In this document: positions 23,344-32,028 of the stretch, in pieces | How the letters are laid out: each line of letters opens with the position of its first letter | Position numbering within the stretch: position 1 is the first letter of the stretch | Assembly (NCBI GenBank): GCA_947305065.1 | Contig: CAMZCT010000009.1 | Location: 1 to 52,522 of the forward strand | DNA from: an uncultured Mycoplasmatota bacterium | GTDB taxonomy: Bacteria > Bacillota_I > Bacilli_A > RF39 > UBA660 | Direction of reading: 5' to 3' | DNA: 52,522 nucleotides | Notes under the pieces: model-generated | Databases searched by the model: none | What the model saw: only the letters and a program-made list of their open reading frames with translations | What the model was told of the DNA's origin: nothing | Translations under genes and position numbers: made by a program

Positions 23344-23823
23344 TTGATAATAGATTATGATTCTACATATGATAATGATATTAAAGAATTATTATATGAA
23401 TTACAAGAATATATAATGAGTATTGATAAAGAAGGATATAATATTATTTCTCCTGAATATAAAGATGAATACTTTAATAAAGTTATGAAAGAAGTAAAAG
23501 AATATCAAGGAAAAATTATGTTATATGAAGAAGAGAATAAAATAGTAGGTCTTATTATAGGATGTATAAATAATGAAGAGACTAATGATTTCGATTTTAA
23601 AGCTCCTCAAAGAGGTCGTATAACAGAATTTATTGTTAATAAAGAATATCGTGGTAAAAATATTGGTCAAAAACTATTTAATGCTATGGAAGAATATCTT
23701 TATAAAATAGGATGTCAAGATATCTTAATAGGAGTCTTCGCCTATAATGAATCAGCAAGAAAATTTTATGATAAAAATGGTTACCATTTAAGAATGACAG
23801 AAATGACAAAGAAAGGACAATAA
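23344..23823 (+). CDS. GNAT family N-acetyltransferase
   Basis: 159 residues. The acetyl-CoA binding signature is clear: EFIVNKEYRGKNIGQKLFNAME (motif A with the R/QxxGxG/A-type loop RGKNIG) followed by NESARKFYDKNGY. The start is TTG at 23344, 5 bp after the flavodoxin stop, with the Shine-Dalgarno GGGGTGAT covering that stop; no ATG lies nearby. The acceptor substrate is unknown. Confidence 0.9.
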   Translation: MIIDYDSTYDNDIKELLYELQEYIMSIDKEGYNIISPEYKDEYFNKVMKEVKEYQGKIMLYEEENKIVGLIIGCINNEETNDFDFKAPQRGRITEFIVNKEYRGKNIGQKLFNAMEEYLYKIGCQDILIGVFAYNESARKFYDKNGYHLRMTEMTKKGQ

Positions 23824-23825
23824 AG

Positions 23826-24332
23826 ATGGAATTTGAGAAAGTAATTAAAGAAAGATTTTCAACTAGAAAATTTTCTGATAAAAAAGTAGAAAAAGAGAAA
23901 CTAGAAAAGATATTAGAAGCTGCTAGATTAGCTCCAACTGCTAAAAATATGCAAGCTTTTAAAATATATGTAGTAGAGAGTAAAGAAGGATTAAAAGCTA
24001 TTGATGAAGCAACTAAATGTCGTTTTAATTCATCTACTGTTTTAGTAATATGTGGTGATAAAGAAAAAGGTTATTATCATGGAGACCATTCTTTCATTGA
24101 TATAGATACCTCAATAATTACTACCCATATGATGTTAGCTGCTACAAATGTTGGAGTAAACAATATATGGATAGGTAATTTTGAACCAGATTTATTAAAA
24201 GAAAAATTAAATATACCTGATAATTTAATACCAGTTATAGTAATGCCTTTAGGATATAAAACCGATGATTTTAAACCGAGTCCAATGCATACTACTAGAA
24301 AAAATATAGAAGAATTAGTAGAATATAGATAG
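23826..24332 (+). CDS. Nitroreductase family protein
   Basis: 168 residues. FSTRKFSDKKVEKEKLEKIL at the start and EAARLAPTAKNMQAFKIYVV are the family's FMN-binding opening; ATNVGVNNIWIGNF and VIVMPLGYKTD are the typical later blocks. It is a short FMN-dependent NAD(P)H oxidoreductase, close to the minimum length of the family. The Shine-Dalgarno AAAGGA lies in the end of the upstream acetyltransferase gene. It is in the flavin-themed operon 20944-24736. Confidence 0.92.
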   Translation: MEFEKVIKERFSTRKFSDKKVEKEKLEKILEAARLAPTAKNMQAFKIYVVESKEGLKAIDEATKCRFNSSTVLVICGDKEKGYYHGDHSFIDIDTSIITTHMMLAATNVGVNNIWIGNFEPDLLKEKLNIPDNLIPVIVMPLGYKTDDFKPSPMHTTRKNIEELVEYR

Positions 24333-24343
24333 GAAATGAGATT

Positions 24344-24736
24344 ATGAAAGAAGTTTATGAATTTTTAAAAGAATGCGGCACTTATTATTTGGCTACTGTA
24401 GATGGAGACGCACCAAGAGTAAGACCATTTGGAACCATTAATCTATTTGAAAATAAATTATATATTCAAACTGGTAAATCTAAAAATGTATCTAAACAAA
24501 TAGAAGAGAATAACAAATTTGAAATATGTGGTTTTAAAGATGGCAAATGGCTAAGAGTTTCAGGAAAACTAGTATCTGATGATAGAGTAGAAGCTAAAAA
24601 AGACATGCTAGATCATTATCCGGATTTAAGAAATATGTATGATGAAAATGATAATAATACAAGCGTTTTATATTTTGAAGATGCTAAAGCTACTATGTAT
24701 TCATTTACAGAAGAACCAAGAGAAATAGAATTATAA
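24344..24736 (+). CDS. Pyridoxamine 5'-phosphate oxidase-like FMN-binding protein
   Basis: 130 residues, a single split-barrel domain. TYYLATVDGDAPRVRPFG at the N-terminus and NLFENKLYIQTGKSKNVSKQI are typical of the small PNPOx-like family; VSGKLVSDDR marks the fourth strand. These proteins bind FMN or F420 and reduce small molecules; a true PNPO role in vitamin B6 synthesis is unlikely at this size. It is the last intact gene of the operon and is followed by a truncated gene. Confidence 0.88.
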   Translation: MKEVYEFLKECGTYYLATVDGDAPRVRPFGTINLFENKLYIQTGKSKNVSKQIEENNKFEICGFKDGKWLRVSGKLVSDDRVEAKKDMLDHYPDLRNMYDENDNNTSVLYFEDAKATMYSFTEEPREIEL

Positions 24737-24744
24737 GTGTAAAC

Positions 24745-24876
24745 ATGGAATATAGAAGATTTAATAACACGATTATTGCTCGTTTTGATAAAGGTGAAGA
24801 AATACTAGAGCAAATTAAAGAAATATCTCTAAAAGAAAATATTAAATTAGCTTCAGTATTAATACAAAAGATATAG
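24745..24876 (+). pseudogene. Truncated PPC/DUF296-type gene
   Basis: 43 codons: MEYRRFNNTIIARFDKGEEI..., then IKLASVLIQKI and a TAG. The start closely resembles the beginning of PPC (DUF296, PD1-like) proteins, in which KLASV leads into SGIGA and a further 90 residues. Here the frame runs into a terminator hairpin and there is no ribosome site, so only a remnant is left. Confidence 0.65.
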
Positions 24877-24904
24877 AGATTAATGAAAATTAATCTCTTT
24901 TTTG
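24875..24904 (+). terminator. Terminator of the 20944-24736 operon
   Basis: Perfect 10-bp stem AGAGATTAAT (24875-24884) / ATTAATCTCT (24889-24898), tetraloop GAAA, T run. It is fused to the end of the DUF296 remnant. Confidence 0.92.
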
Positions 24905-24934
24905 TTATAATCAATATGAAAGAAGGTATAAAAT

Positions 24935-25930
24935 ATGAGCTTTATAGATGATGTAATAGAAAGAGCTAAAGCTAATAAAAAAACAATTATACTACCTGAA
25001 AGTAATGATAGAAGAATTCTGGAAGCAACAGAAAAAATATTAAAGAATAATATTGCGAATATAATCCTTATTGGTAGCGAAAATGAAATAAAAGAAGATA
25101 GTGAAGGCTTAGATATTAGTAGAGCTACAATTATTAATCCTGTTAAATACTCAGGTACAGAAGACTTAGCAAATAAATTATATGAATTACGTAAAGAAAA
25201 AGGAATGACTAGAGAAGAAGCTCACAAACTTTTATTAACTGATTACATGTATTTCTCATGTATGTTAGTAAAAGAAGGAAAAGCAGATGGAGTAGTATCT
25301 GGAGCATGTCATTCAACTTCTAATACTCTAAGACCAGCTTTACAAATAATAAAAACAGCTCCAGGAGTAGAATTGGTATCAGCTTTCTTCTTAATGATAG
25401 TTCCTAATTGTGAATATGGATATAATGGTACCTTTGTTTTTTCTGATTGTGGCCTAGAACAAAATCCAACTCCTGAAAAACTTGCTGACATAGCTTATTC
25501 ATCGTCCCAATCATTCGAACTACTAACTGGTCAAAAAGCTATAACAGCTTTATTATCCCATTCAACTAAAGGCAGTGCCAAACATGAAGATGTAGATAAA
25601 GTAGTTGAAGCATTAAAAATAGCTCAAGAAGAATACCCAACATTAAATATCGATGGCGAACTACAATTAGATGCGGCAATCATTCCTGAAGTTGCTGCTA
25701 CAAAAGCTCCTGATTCAAAAGTGGCAGGTCATGCTAATACTTTGATATTCCCCGATTTAGATGCTGGAAATATCGGATACAAACTAGTTCAAAGACTTGC
25801 TAAAGCCGAAGCTTATGGACCAATTACTCAGGGTATTAATAAACCTGTAAATGATCTATCTCGTGGTTGTTCAGCCAATGATATAGTAGGAGTAGTAGCA
25901 ATTACAGCTTTACAAGCTTCTAAAAAATAA
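24935..25930 (+). CDS. pta: Phosphate acetyltransferase
   Basis: 331 residues, the standard length of the short Pta form. It interconverts acetyl-CoA and acetyl phosphate, which with acetate kinase yields ATP and acetate in fermentation. Family blocks visible: TIILPESNDRRILEAT at the start, KEGKADGVVSGACHST, ALLSHSTKGSAKHEDVDKV, and VAGHANTLIFPDLDAGNIGY followed by KLVQRLA near the end. A -10 TATAAT (24905-24910) lies just after the upstream terminator and the Shine-Dalgarno is AGAAGG. No ackA is in the window. Confidence 0.97.
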   Translation: MSFIDDVIERAKANKKTIILPESNDRRILEATEKILKNNIANIILIGSENEIKEDSEGLDISRATIINPVKYSGTEDLANKLYELRKEKGMTREEAHKLLLTDYMYFSCMLVKEGKADGVVSGACHSTSNTLRPALQIIKTAPGVELVSAFFLMIVPNCEYGYNGTFVFSDCGLEQNPTPEKLADIAYSSSQSFELLTGQKAITALLSHSTKGSAKHEDVDKVVEALKIAQEEYPTLNIDGELQLDAAIIPEVAATKAPDSKVAGHANTLIFPDLDAGNIGYKLVQRLAKAEAYGPITQGINKPVNDLSRGCSANDIVGVVAITALQASKK

Positions 25931-26001
25931 TATTAAGGCAGAAAAGGTATTAAATAGTTTTAAAATTTAAAAATAATGCTAAAATAAATATAGGTGATAA
26001 T

Positions 26002-26562
26002 ATGCAAAATCTAAATAAATATTTTTCCTATAATTCTAAAGTAATATTAAGTTTTTTCTTTATTAGTTTAGCATTACTTATCATAGATTACATACTAGGA
26101 CATAAACTAAGTAAATTCTTATCTCTTCGTCGAGGAAGTATTATAAATCCTATGACTTATATAAGAATGATTACTAATACCCTAGTAAGTAAAGATTGGA
26201 ATCACTTCCGTAGTAACTTTATTTATATACTATTACTAGGCCCGATGTTAGAAGAAAAATATGGTAGTATTACTATACTCAAGATGATTCTAATAACTTC
26301 CGTAGTAAGTAGTATTATAGTTTTGATATTCTCCGATAAAGGAGCACTTGGTGCTAGTGATGTAACTTTTATGATGATAGTACTAAGTTCAGTAGTAAAT
26401 ATTCAAGGTGGAAAAATACCAATAACCTTAGTTCTAATAGTATTATTCTATGTAGCTGATGAAGTTGTAAAGCAAATCCTTCATTTAAACGATAATATTT
26501 CTCATCTAGCTCATCTAGCTGGTGCATTATGTGGATTTATATTTGGTTTCTACATATTTTAA
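26002..26562 (+). CDS. Rhomboid-family intramembrane serine protease
   Basis: 186 residues, about six membrane helices. WNHFRSNFIYILLLGPMLEEKYG is the conserved loop and helix with His/Asn, GALGASDVTFMM holds the candidate nucleophile Ser, and SHLAHLAGALCGFIFG supplies the catalytic His and the last helix. The usual GxSG is GASD here, a change at the residue after the serine; this may alter activity. Rhomboids cut membrane proteins near the outer face. The Shine-Dalgarno is TAGGTGAT. Confidence 0.82.
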   Translation: MQNLNKYFSYNSKVILSFFFISLALLIIDYILGHKLSKFLSLRRGSIINPMTYIRMITNTLVSKDWNHFRSNFIYILLLGPMLEEKYGSITILKMILITSVVSSIIVLIFSDKGALGASDVTFMMIVLSSVVNIQGGKIPITLVLIVLFYVADEVVKQILHLNDNISHLAHLAGALCGFIFGFYIF

Positions 26563-26608
26563 TTGATTTCTAATTGTATAGAAGCTAGAATTAATAAAAG
26601 GTGATAAC

Positions 26609-27082
26609 ATGAAAAATAATAAATTAAAAATAATAGCTATAATTCTTTTAATAATAGTAATATGTATTATATCTTTTACAATAGTTACCTATAATAATAA
26701 TATGGCAATAAAAAGAGAAAATATTAAAAAAATAGGTTTAAAAATAATAATAGACAAAAAAGAACACATAGTTACATTAGCTAATAATGATACAGTATTA
26801 GAATTACAAAAACAATTACCTATTACTAAGTATTTTACTAAATATGAAGATAGTTTATACTATGCTAAGTTAGATAAAAGAATAAATGCTGATGGAGAAA
26901 TAGTATCAGAAGTAAAATCTAAAGGAATCTATTACCATATAGGATGGCATAGTATTGTAATTGCATACAAGAATTATACTTTTAAAAATCAAAGATTAGT
27001 TTATTTAGGATCTATTGAAGATAATATAAAAAATAAAAATAGTATTCAAGAAATAACTCTTGATACAAACAAAAAAAATTAG
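26609..27082 (+). CDS. Membrane-anchored cyclophilin-like domain protein
   Basis: 157 residues. One hydrophobic N-terminal segment (about 8-27) is followed by a small beta domain. KIIIDKKEHIVTLANNDTVLELQKQLP and GIYYHIGWHSIVIAYKNY match the pattern of cyclophilin-like fold proteins (the YYxxWxxxxIxYK block and VYLGSIED), which usually lack proline isomerase residues. It is extracellular, role unknown. The last codons overlap the stop of the convergent RNase gene and form half of a bidirectional terminator. Confidence 0.65.
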   Translation: MKNNKLKIIAIILLIIVICIISFTIVTYNNNMAIKRENIKKIGLKIIIDKKEHIVTLANNDTVLELQKQLPITKYFTKYEDSLYYAKLDKRINADGEIVSEVKSKGIYYHIGWHSIVIAYKNYTFKNQRLVYLGSIEDNIKNKNSIQEITLDTNKKN

Positions 27083-27100
27083 CATAAAACTAATTTTTTT
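27072..27100. terminator. Bidirectional terminator over two stop codons
   Basis: AAAAAAATTAG (27072-27082) / CTAATTTTTTT (27090-27100), loop CATAAAA. The stop codons of the converging genes lie inside the left arm. Confidence 0.85.
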
Positions 27101-29211
27101 TCTTGTCTATCAATTTCTCTCATATAATTCCTATGTAATGCGATTTTTTGATTTATTTCTTCTATTAACATACAAATATACTCTGTATATACCATAACAT
27201 CTTCATCAGTATAATCTCGGTTAATAATAAATTTTTTAATACACAATATATTTAATATATCAACAAATCTTCTAAGTGGCGAAGTAGTATGAGAATAATA
27301 TTTAGTTACTAAGGTATCATGGCCTAAACATGTAGAGCTATACTTAGCATTAGGGCATATCCCATCTAAGATTTCTAATAATTTAAAAATATTAGTTATA
27401 GGATCTCTAGATAAAACTTTTTTCTTTAAATTATCCCTCTTATCTTTTCCTTCATCCAATTTATGATTTCTATATATAAAAGGTGTTCCGTTTTCTTTAG
27501 CTGTTTTAGCATTCAAAACATTATTGAATATCATATAATTAGTTACAACATTAATTCCCTGAGCTGATTTAGAATTAGAATTTGCAAGTTCACTAATGAT
27601 ATCAGATTTATAAAGACCTGTCCTTGCCATGAAATTAGCAGCGGTTTGCATGTTTTCCAAGTTTCTAGCTAAATTTTCATCTTTACCTTCTTTTATTATT
27701 CTACCAAAATCAACATAATCAAGATTTCTATTAACTCGTATAACACCTGCGGTAATTCTTTGATCGACTAAAGTGCCTGTTACTTTATCAAAATAGTAAT
27801 AGGAATTAATAGCATTAACATACTGATTCTTATTTAAGCTCATTAAGTCCTTTGAGATGATCTTAGGTAACATTGGAATAGTAGTACCATCTTCAAAATA
27901 AATACTTTCTACTCTTTTTCTTGCTTCATTAAATAGGGAAGAGTTAAATGGCATATCACCTGGTAAGAGTAACGGTGTTGGATCAGCAATATGTACTCCA
28001 GCAATCAATAAACCATCTTTTTCAATAGCGGAAGTAGCATCATCAATTTCATTAGGTTCATGATCAAAAGTATTAATATCTATCTCATTAATATTAACAT
28101 CTGGTATAGAAGAAGGATATAATGCTTTGCTATCAATAACAGCAAAGCGATACAAAGCATTAGCATCTTTATTTACTTGTTCACTAAATTTTCTCTCTAT
28201 TCCGTATTCATAATCAATATCTCTCTTAGTTTTCTCTTTATTATAGCCATGTAAGCAATCCTTAACATTATTAACATAATGGTCAACTTTACCTTTTTTC
28301 TCATCATCAAAATCTAAATTCTCGATATAATCATCAATCATCTTTATATAATTTTCTTTTTCACTATCAGTTATTTTAAATCTTTTATCGTTAATAATTC
28401 TTGTTAGAACTCGGAGATAATAATTTAAATCAATAATATATTTTCCTGTTGCAGAATACTTTTTATCATCAGTATATCTTTTTATTGATGATAAATAACG
28501 ATATATAACCTTTTTAACAAGAGGAGTATTTTTTTTACCTACCATATTAACTGCTTTATTATAATTTGTTAATAAATTAGAGAATACAGCAAAATCTTTC
28601 AAATCAAATATTGCAAAATATAAAATAGCTTCAAGATTTTTATTCTGTTCACTAGCTTCTTTATAATTATAATTATATGTATTATTTTCCAATTTGTTTA
28701 ATATATCGTTTATCGCTTTTCTACATTCTTTATTATTAAAATAATCTTCAACTGCCAATAAGCTTAATAGTTTTTGGTGTATATCATTAAAAAAGCCACT
28801 TATAGCTGAAATAGATTTGTCATTATAAGCAATAAGATTTAATACGTCTATAGCTTCAATCATATAATGTAAATTAATCTCGCCTTCTAATGATAGATTA
28901 TCTATTTCGTCATATATAATCCTTATTATAGCGTTAGTTAATCGATACTCATTTAATTTTCCAAGATTTTTATAATCTTCATTTTTTGCTTGAAGATTAT
29001 CTATATATTGCTTAATTAAAGCTACCACATCTTGATTAAAATCAGTATAAGTAATATCTCCATTATTATGAATAGCATTTATAATAGAGCTAGCTCTATC
29101 AAAACCTATTTTTTTAATTATTTCTTCATAAATTTTCTTTCTTCTTTGAGTATAACTATCCAGATTTAATAAACAGTTTTTAATTCTTTCAACATAATAA
29201 ATAGCTTCCAT
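27079..29211 (-). CDS. RNase II/RNB-family exoribonuclease, atypical
   Basis: 710 residues. The C-terminal half holds an RNB nuclease domain: YRFAVIDSKALYPSSI, the metal-site segment FDHEPNEIDDATS, GLLIAGVHIADPTPLLLPG, and SHTTSPLRRFVDILN near the end (SPxRRxxD). These enzymes degrade RNA 3' to 5'. Two differences stand out: the metal motif has Glu where an Asp is usual and is one residue shorter, and the N-terminal 340 residues are long, helical and without clear cold-shock domains. No C-terminal S1 domain is seen. Start ATG 29211 with AGGTGGGG; the upstream GTG at 29223 has no such site. Confidence 0.85.
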   Translation of the reverse strand: MEAIYYVERIKNCLLNLDSYTQRRKKIYEEIIKKIGFDRASSIINAIHNNGDITYTDFNQDVVALIKQYIDNLQAKNEDYKNLGKLNEYRLTNAIIRIIYDEIDNLSLEGEINLHYMIEAIDVLNLIAYNDKSISAISGFFNDIHQKLLSLLAVEDYFNNKECRKAINDILNKLENNTYNYNYKEASEQNKNLEAILYFAIFDLKDFAVFSNLLTNYNKAVNMVGKKNTPLVKKVIYRYLSSIKRYTDDKKYSATGKYIIDLNYYLRVLTRIINDKRFKITDSEKENYIKMIDDYIENLDFDDEKKGKVDHYVNNVKDCLHGYNKEKTKRDIDYEYGIERKFSEQVNKDANALYRFAVIDSKALYPSSIPDVNINEIDINTFDHEPNEIDDATSAIEKDGLLIAGVHIADPTPLLLPGDMPFNSSLFNEARKRVESIYFEDGTTIPMLPKIISKDLMSLNKNQYVNAINSYYYFDKVTGTLVDQRITAGVIRVNRNLDYVDFGRIIKEGKDENLARNLENMQTAANFMARTGLYKSDIISELANSNSKSAQGINVVTNYMIFNNVLNAKTAKENGTPFIYRNHKLDEGKDKRDNLKKKVLSRDPITNIFKLLEILDGICPNAKYSSTCLGHDTLVTKYYSHTTSPLRRFVDILNILCIKKFIINRDYTDEDVMVYTEYICMLIEEINQKIALHRNYMREIDRQEKKLVLC

Positions 29212-29352
29212 ACCCCACCTCACTTAATATTTATTATAAAAAAAATAAGGGATTTAAACAAGATTAAACCGCTAGTTGAGCTAATTCAACGTGTTTTTTA
29301 TTGTTAATTGTTATATAATTAGATAGAATTGATACAGAAAAGAGGGATAATT

Positions 29353-30468
29353 ATGGTTTATTTAGACTATAGTGCAACAACACCAGTAAATAAAGAAGTT
29401 ATTGAGTCTTACGCTTCTGCTTGTGAAAGATTTATAGGTAATCCTAACTCTTTACATAGATTAGGTACAGAAGCCAAAGATGTAATCGATGCTTCAACTA
29501 AACAAATAGCTAATATTTTAAAAGTAAAACCATCAGAAATAATTTACACCAGTGGTGCCTCTGAAAGTAATAATACAGCTATTAAGGGGATCGCTTTAAA
29601 ATATGCTAATCGTGGTAAACATATTATTAGTACAGAGTTAGAACATTCTTCAATAATAGGACCACTTAATTATTTGATGACACAAGGTTATGAAATAGAT
29701 TTTGTTAGTTTGAAAGAGAATGGAGAAATAGATTTAGAAGAATTAGAAAGATTAATCCGAGATGATACCATCTTAGTAAGTATTTCTTCTGTAAACAGTG
29801 AAATAGGTATTAGACAACCAATTGCTAAAATTAGTGAAATAGTAAAACGTCATCCTAAATGTTTCTTCCATAGTGATATGACCCAAAGTGTAGGTAAAGA
29901 AGATATAAATTTATCACTAGTAGATTTAGCTTCTTTCTCAGCTCAAAAATTCTATGGTATGAAAGGTGTAGGTATCTTATATAAAAGAGATAATCTTAAT
30001 ATAGAACCATTAATACATGGTGGTAAAAGTACAACTATTTATCGTAGTGGAACACCAGCTTTACCTTTAATTGTTTCTATATCTAAAGCTTTAAGATTAG
30101 TATATGAGAATTTTCATGATAAATATAAACATGTTGAAGAAATGAATAAGTATTTAAGAGAAAAGATGTCAAAATTAGATGTATATATTAATAGTCCAGA
30201 TCATGCTATTCCTCATATTTTAAATTTCTCTTTAAAAGGAATTAAAGCTGAAACAATGTTACATGCTCTAGAAAAAGATGATATCTTTATTTCTACTCAA
30301 ACAGCCTGCTCCGTAGGAGATTATTCAAGAGCAGTTTATGTAGTTACTAACGACAAAGATCGTGCATCTTCCAGCATGCGTGTAAGTTTATCATACTTAA
30401 CTACTAAAGAAGAAATAGATAAATTTATCTCTTCTTTAGATAAAAATATAAAGGAGTTAAAAAAATGA
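29353..30468 (+). CDS. Cysteine desulfurase (class V aminotransferase)
   Basis: 371 residues. MVYLDYSATTPVNKEVIESY opens the protein and GASESNNTAIKGIA, HSDMTQSVGK and SFSAQKFYGMKGVGILY follow, with the PLP Lys in AQKF. The catalytic Cys is in QTACSVGDYS. It would take sulfur from cysteine for Fe-S clusters or tRNA thiolation. Two positions differ from the usual IscS/NifS pattern: SAQK for SAHK and HSDM for HSDA. Start 29353 follows AGAGGGAT; the frame is open from 29329. It overlaps the next, thioredoxin-like gene by 4 bp; no IscU-type scaffold is adjacent. Confidence 0.92.
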   Translation: MVYLDYSATTPVNKEVIESYASACERFIGNPNSLHRLGTEAKDVIDASTKQIANILKVKPSEIIYTSGASESNNTAIKGIALKYANRGKHIISTELEHSSIIGPLNYLMTQGYEIDFVSLKENGEIDLEELERLIRDDTILVSISSVNSEIGIRQPIAKISEIVKRHPKCFFHSDMTQSVGKEDINLSLVDLASFSAQKFYGMKGVGILYKRDNLNIEPLIHGGKSTTIYRSGTPALPLIVSISKALRLVYENFHDKYKHVEEMNKYLREKMSKLDVYINSPDHAIPHILNFSLKGIKAETMLHALEKDDIFISTQTACSVGDYSRAVYVVTNDKDRASSSMRVSLSYLTTKEEIDKFISSLDKNIKELKK

Positions 30469-30728
30469 GAGTTATAAAAATAACTGCTGTTTGGTGTGGT
30501 ACTTGTTTAGTAATGAATAAAATATGGAATAAAGTATTACAAGAAAAGAATATTGAAACAACTAGTTTAGATTATGATATGGATGAAGAAGAAGTAGAAA
30601 AGTATAATCCCGGGAAAAAATTACCTGTTTTTATCTTTGAAAAAGATAATCAAGAAGTTAAAAGAATAATAGGGGATCATTCATATGAAGAAATGTTAGA
30701 AATAGTGGGTGAATTAGAAGATGAATAA
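30465..30728 (+). CDS. Small thioredoxin-like protein
   Basis: 87 residues. VIKITAVWCGTCLVMNK places the redox pair CGTC at Cys11-Cys14, and KKLPVFIFEKD holds the cis-Pro. It is shorter than a standard thioredoxin (about 105). It begins 4 bp inside the desulfurase gene (Shine-Dalgarno AAAGGAG) and ends 8 bp inside the CcdA-like gene, so the three are translated together. It could pass reducing power from the cytoplasm to the membrane protein that follows, or regenerate the desulfurase persulfide; both are inferences. Confidence 0.88.
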   Translation: MRVIKITAVWCGTCLVMNKIWNKVLQEKNIETTSLDYDMDEEEVEKYNPGKKLPVFIFEKDNQEVKRIIGDHSYEEMLEIVGELEDE

Positions 30729-31959
30729 GTACTTAAAAATCGTTCTTATCCTAATTCTTCCTTTCCTATTACTATCCCCAATTAATATTTCTGCTAAAGA
30801 AAATAAAGAAATTACATTATACTTCTTTCATGGAGATGGGTGTCCACACTGTGCAGCTGAAGAAGAATTTTTCGAAAAAAACAAAGAAGAATTTAAAGAC
30901 ATTAAAATAGTAAAGTACGAAGTATGGAATAGTGAAGAAAACAGAAAATTATTAAAAAGTATTGGTACTAAGTTTGGTATGGAAGTTTCATCTATTCCCT
31001 TTAATGTAATTGGTAATACGGTTATAAAAGGTTACTTAGATGATTCTAGTACTGGTCAAAAAATACTAAATACTATCTATTATTACCAAGATAATGATTA
31101 TCATGATTATGTTAAAGATTATCTAGATGGAAATGCAGAAGAAGTAGAAGTAAACGAAGAAGCTGTTAATTACAAAAGATCAGAAGAACAAAAATCAGTA
31201 CATACTATAAAAATCCCTTTAATTGGGGAAGTTGATTTAGAAAAAGTTTCTTTATCTTTTGCTACCGTTTTAATAGGTTTAGTAGATGGCTTTAATCCAT
31301 GTGCTATGTGGGTATTATTATTCCTTATTAGTGCTCTAATAGGAATGAAAGATCGTAAAAGAATGTTTATTATAGGTTTTTCATTTATACTTACTTCAGG
31401 ATTAGTTTATTTAGCAATACTTCTATCATGGATTAATATTGTTGTTAAAGTAAGTACATCGGTATTATTTAGAAATATTATTGCCGTTGTAGCAATTGTT
31501 GGTGGTTTAATAAATTTACGTAGTTATCTAAAATCTCGTAAAGAAGATGACGGTTGTGAAGTAGTAGATGATAAGAAGAGAAAGAAAATATTCTCTAAAA
31601 TAAAAACATTTACTAAAGAGAAAAGTTTATTACTAGCTATTCTAGGGGCAATGGGTTTGGCAGTATCGGTTAATATAGTTGAACTCGCATGTTCAGCAGG
31701 TTTACCATTAGTTTTCTCTGAATTGCTAACCATTAATAATATATCTGGTCTTGGTGCTTTATTATACGTTTTAATATATATATTATTCTTCCTAATAGAT
31801 GACATAATAGTATTTACAATTGCAGTCATAACTATGACATCTAATGGTATATCAAGTAAATTCAATAAGTATTCTCACTTAGTAGGTGGAATAATAATGT
31901 TAATAATTGGTTTACTATTAATCTTTAAACCAGGATGGTTAATGTTTACCTTTAAATAA
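30721..31959 (+). CDS. CcdA/DsbD-like thiol-disulfide transporter with N-terminal thioredoxin domain
   Basis: 412 residues. A signal peptide (1-25) is followed by an extracytoplasmic thioredoxin-like domain with CPHC (Cys41/Cys44) and cis-Pro in SIPFNVIG. From about 175 on there are six or so membrane helices of the CcdA/DsbD type; the two buried Cys are in GFNPCAMW and ELACSAGLPLV. This arrangement moves electrons across the membrane: cytoplasmic thioredoxin, CcdA cysteines, then outer thioredoxin. The domain order (outer thioredoxin before the membrane core) is that of a DsbD with the interchange domain at the front. It is the third gene of the operon and followed by a terminator. Confidence 0.88.
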   Translation: MNKYLKIVLILILPFLLLSPINISAKENKEITLYFFHGDGCPHCAAEEEFFEKNKEEFKDIKIVKYEVWNSEENRKLLKSIGTKFGMEVSSIPFNVIGNTVIKGYLDDSSTGQKILNTIYYYQDNDYHDYVKDYLDGNAEEVEVNEEAVNYKRSEEQKSVHTIKIPLIGEVDLEKVSLSFATVLIGLVDGFNPCAMWVLLFLISALIGMKDRKRMFIIGFSFILTSGLVYLAILLSWINIVVKVSTSVLFRNIIAVVAIVGGLINLRSYLKSRKEDDGCEVVDDKKRKKIFSKIKTFTKEKSLLLAILGAMGLAVSVNIVELACSAGLPLVFSELLTINNISGLGALLYVLIYILFFLIDDIIVFTIAVITMTSNGISSKFNKYSHLVGGIIMLIIGLLLIFKPGWLMFTFK

Positions 31960-31983
31960 GATAGAAATATCTTGTTTTTTTTT
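31958..31983 (+). terminator. Terminator of the redox operon
   Basis: AAGATA (31958-31963) / TATCTT (31968-31973), loop GAAA, then G and nine T. Confidence 0.8.
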
Positions 31984-32028
31984 AACTACATATTTGATAC
32001 AATATAAATAAGATAGCGAAGTGATAAT

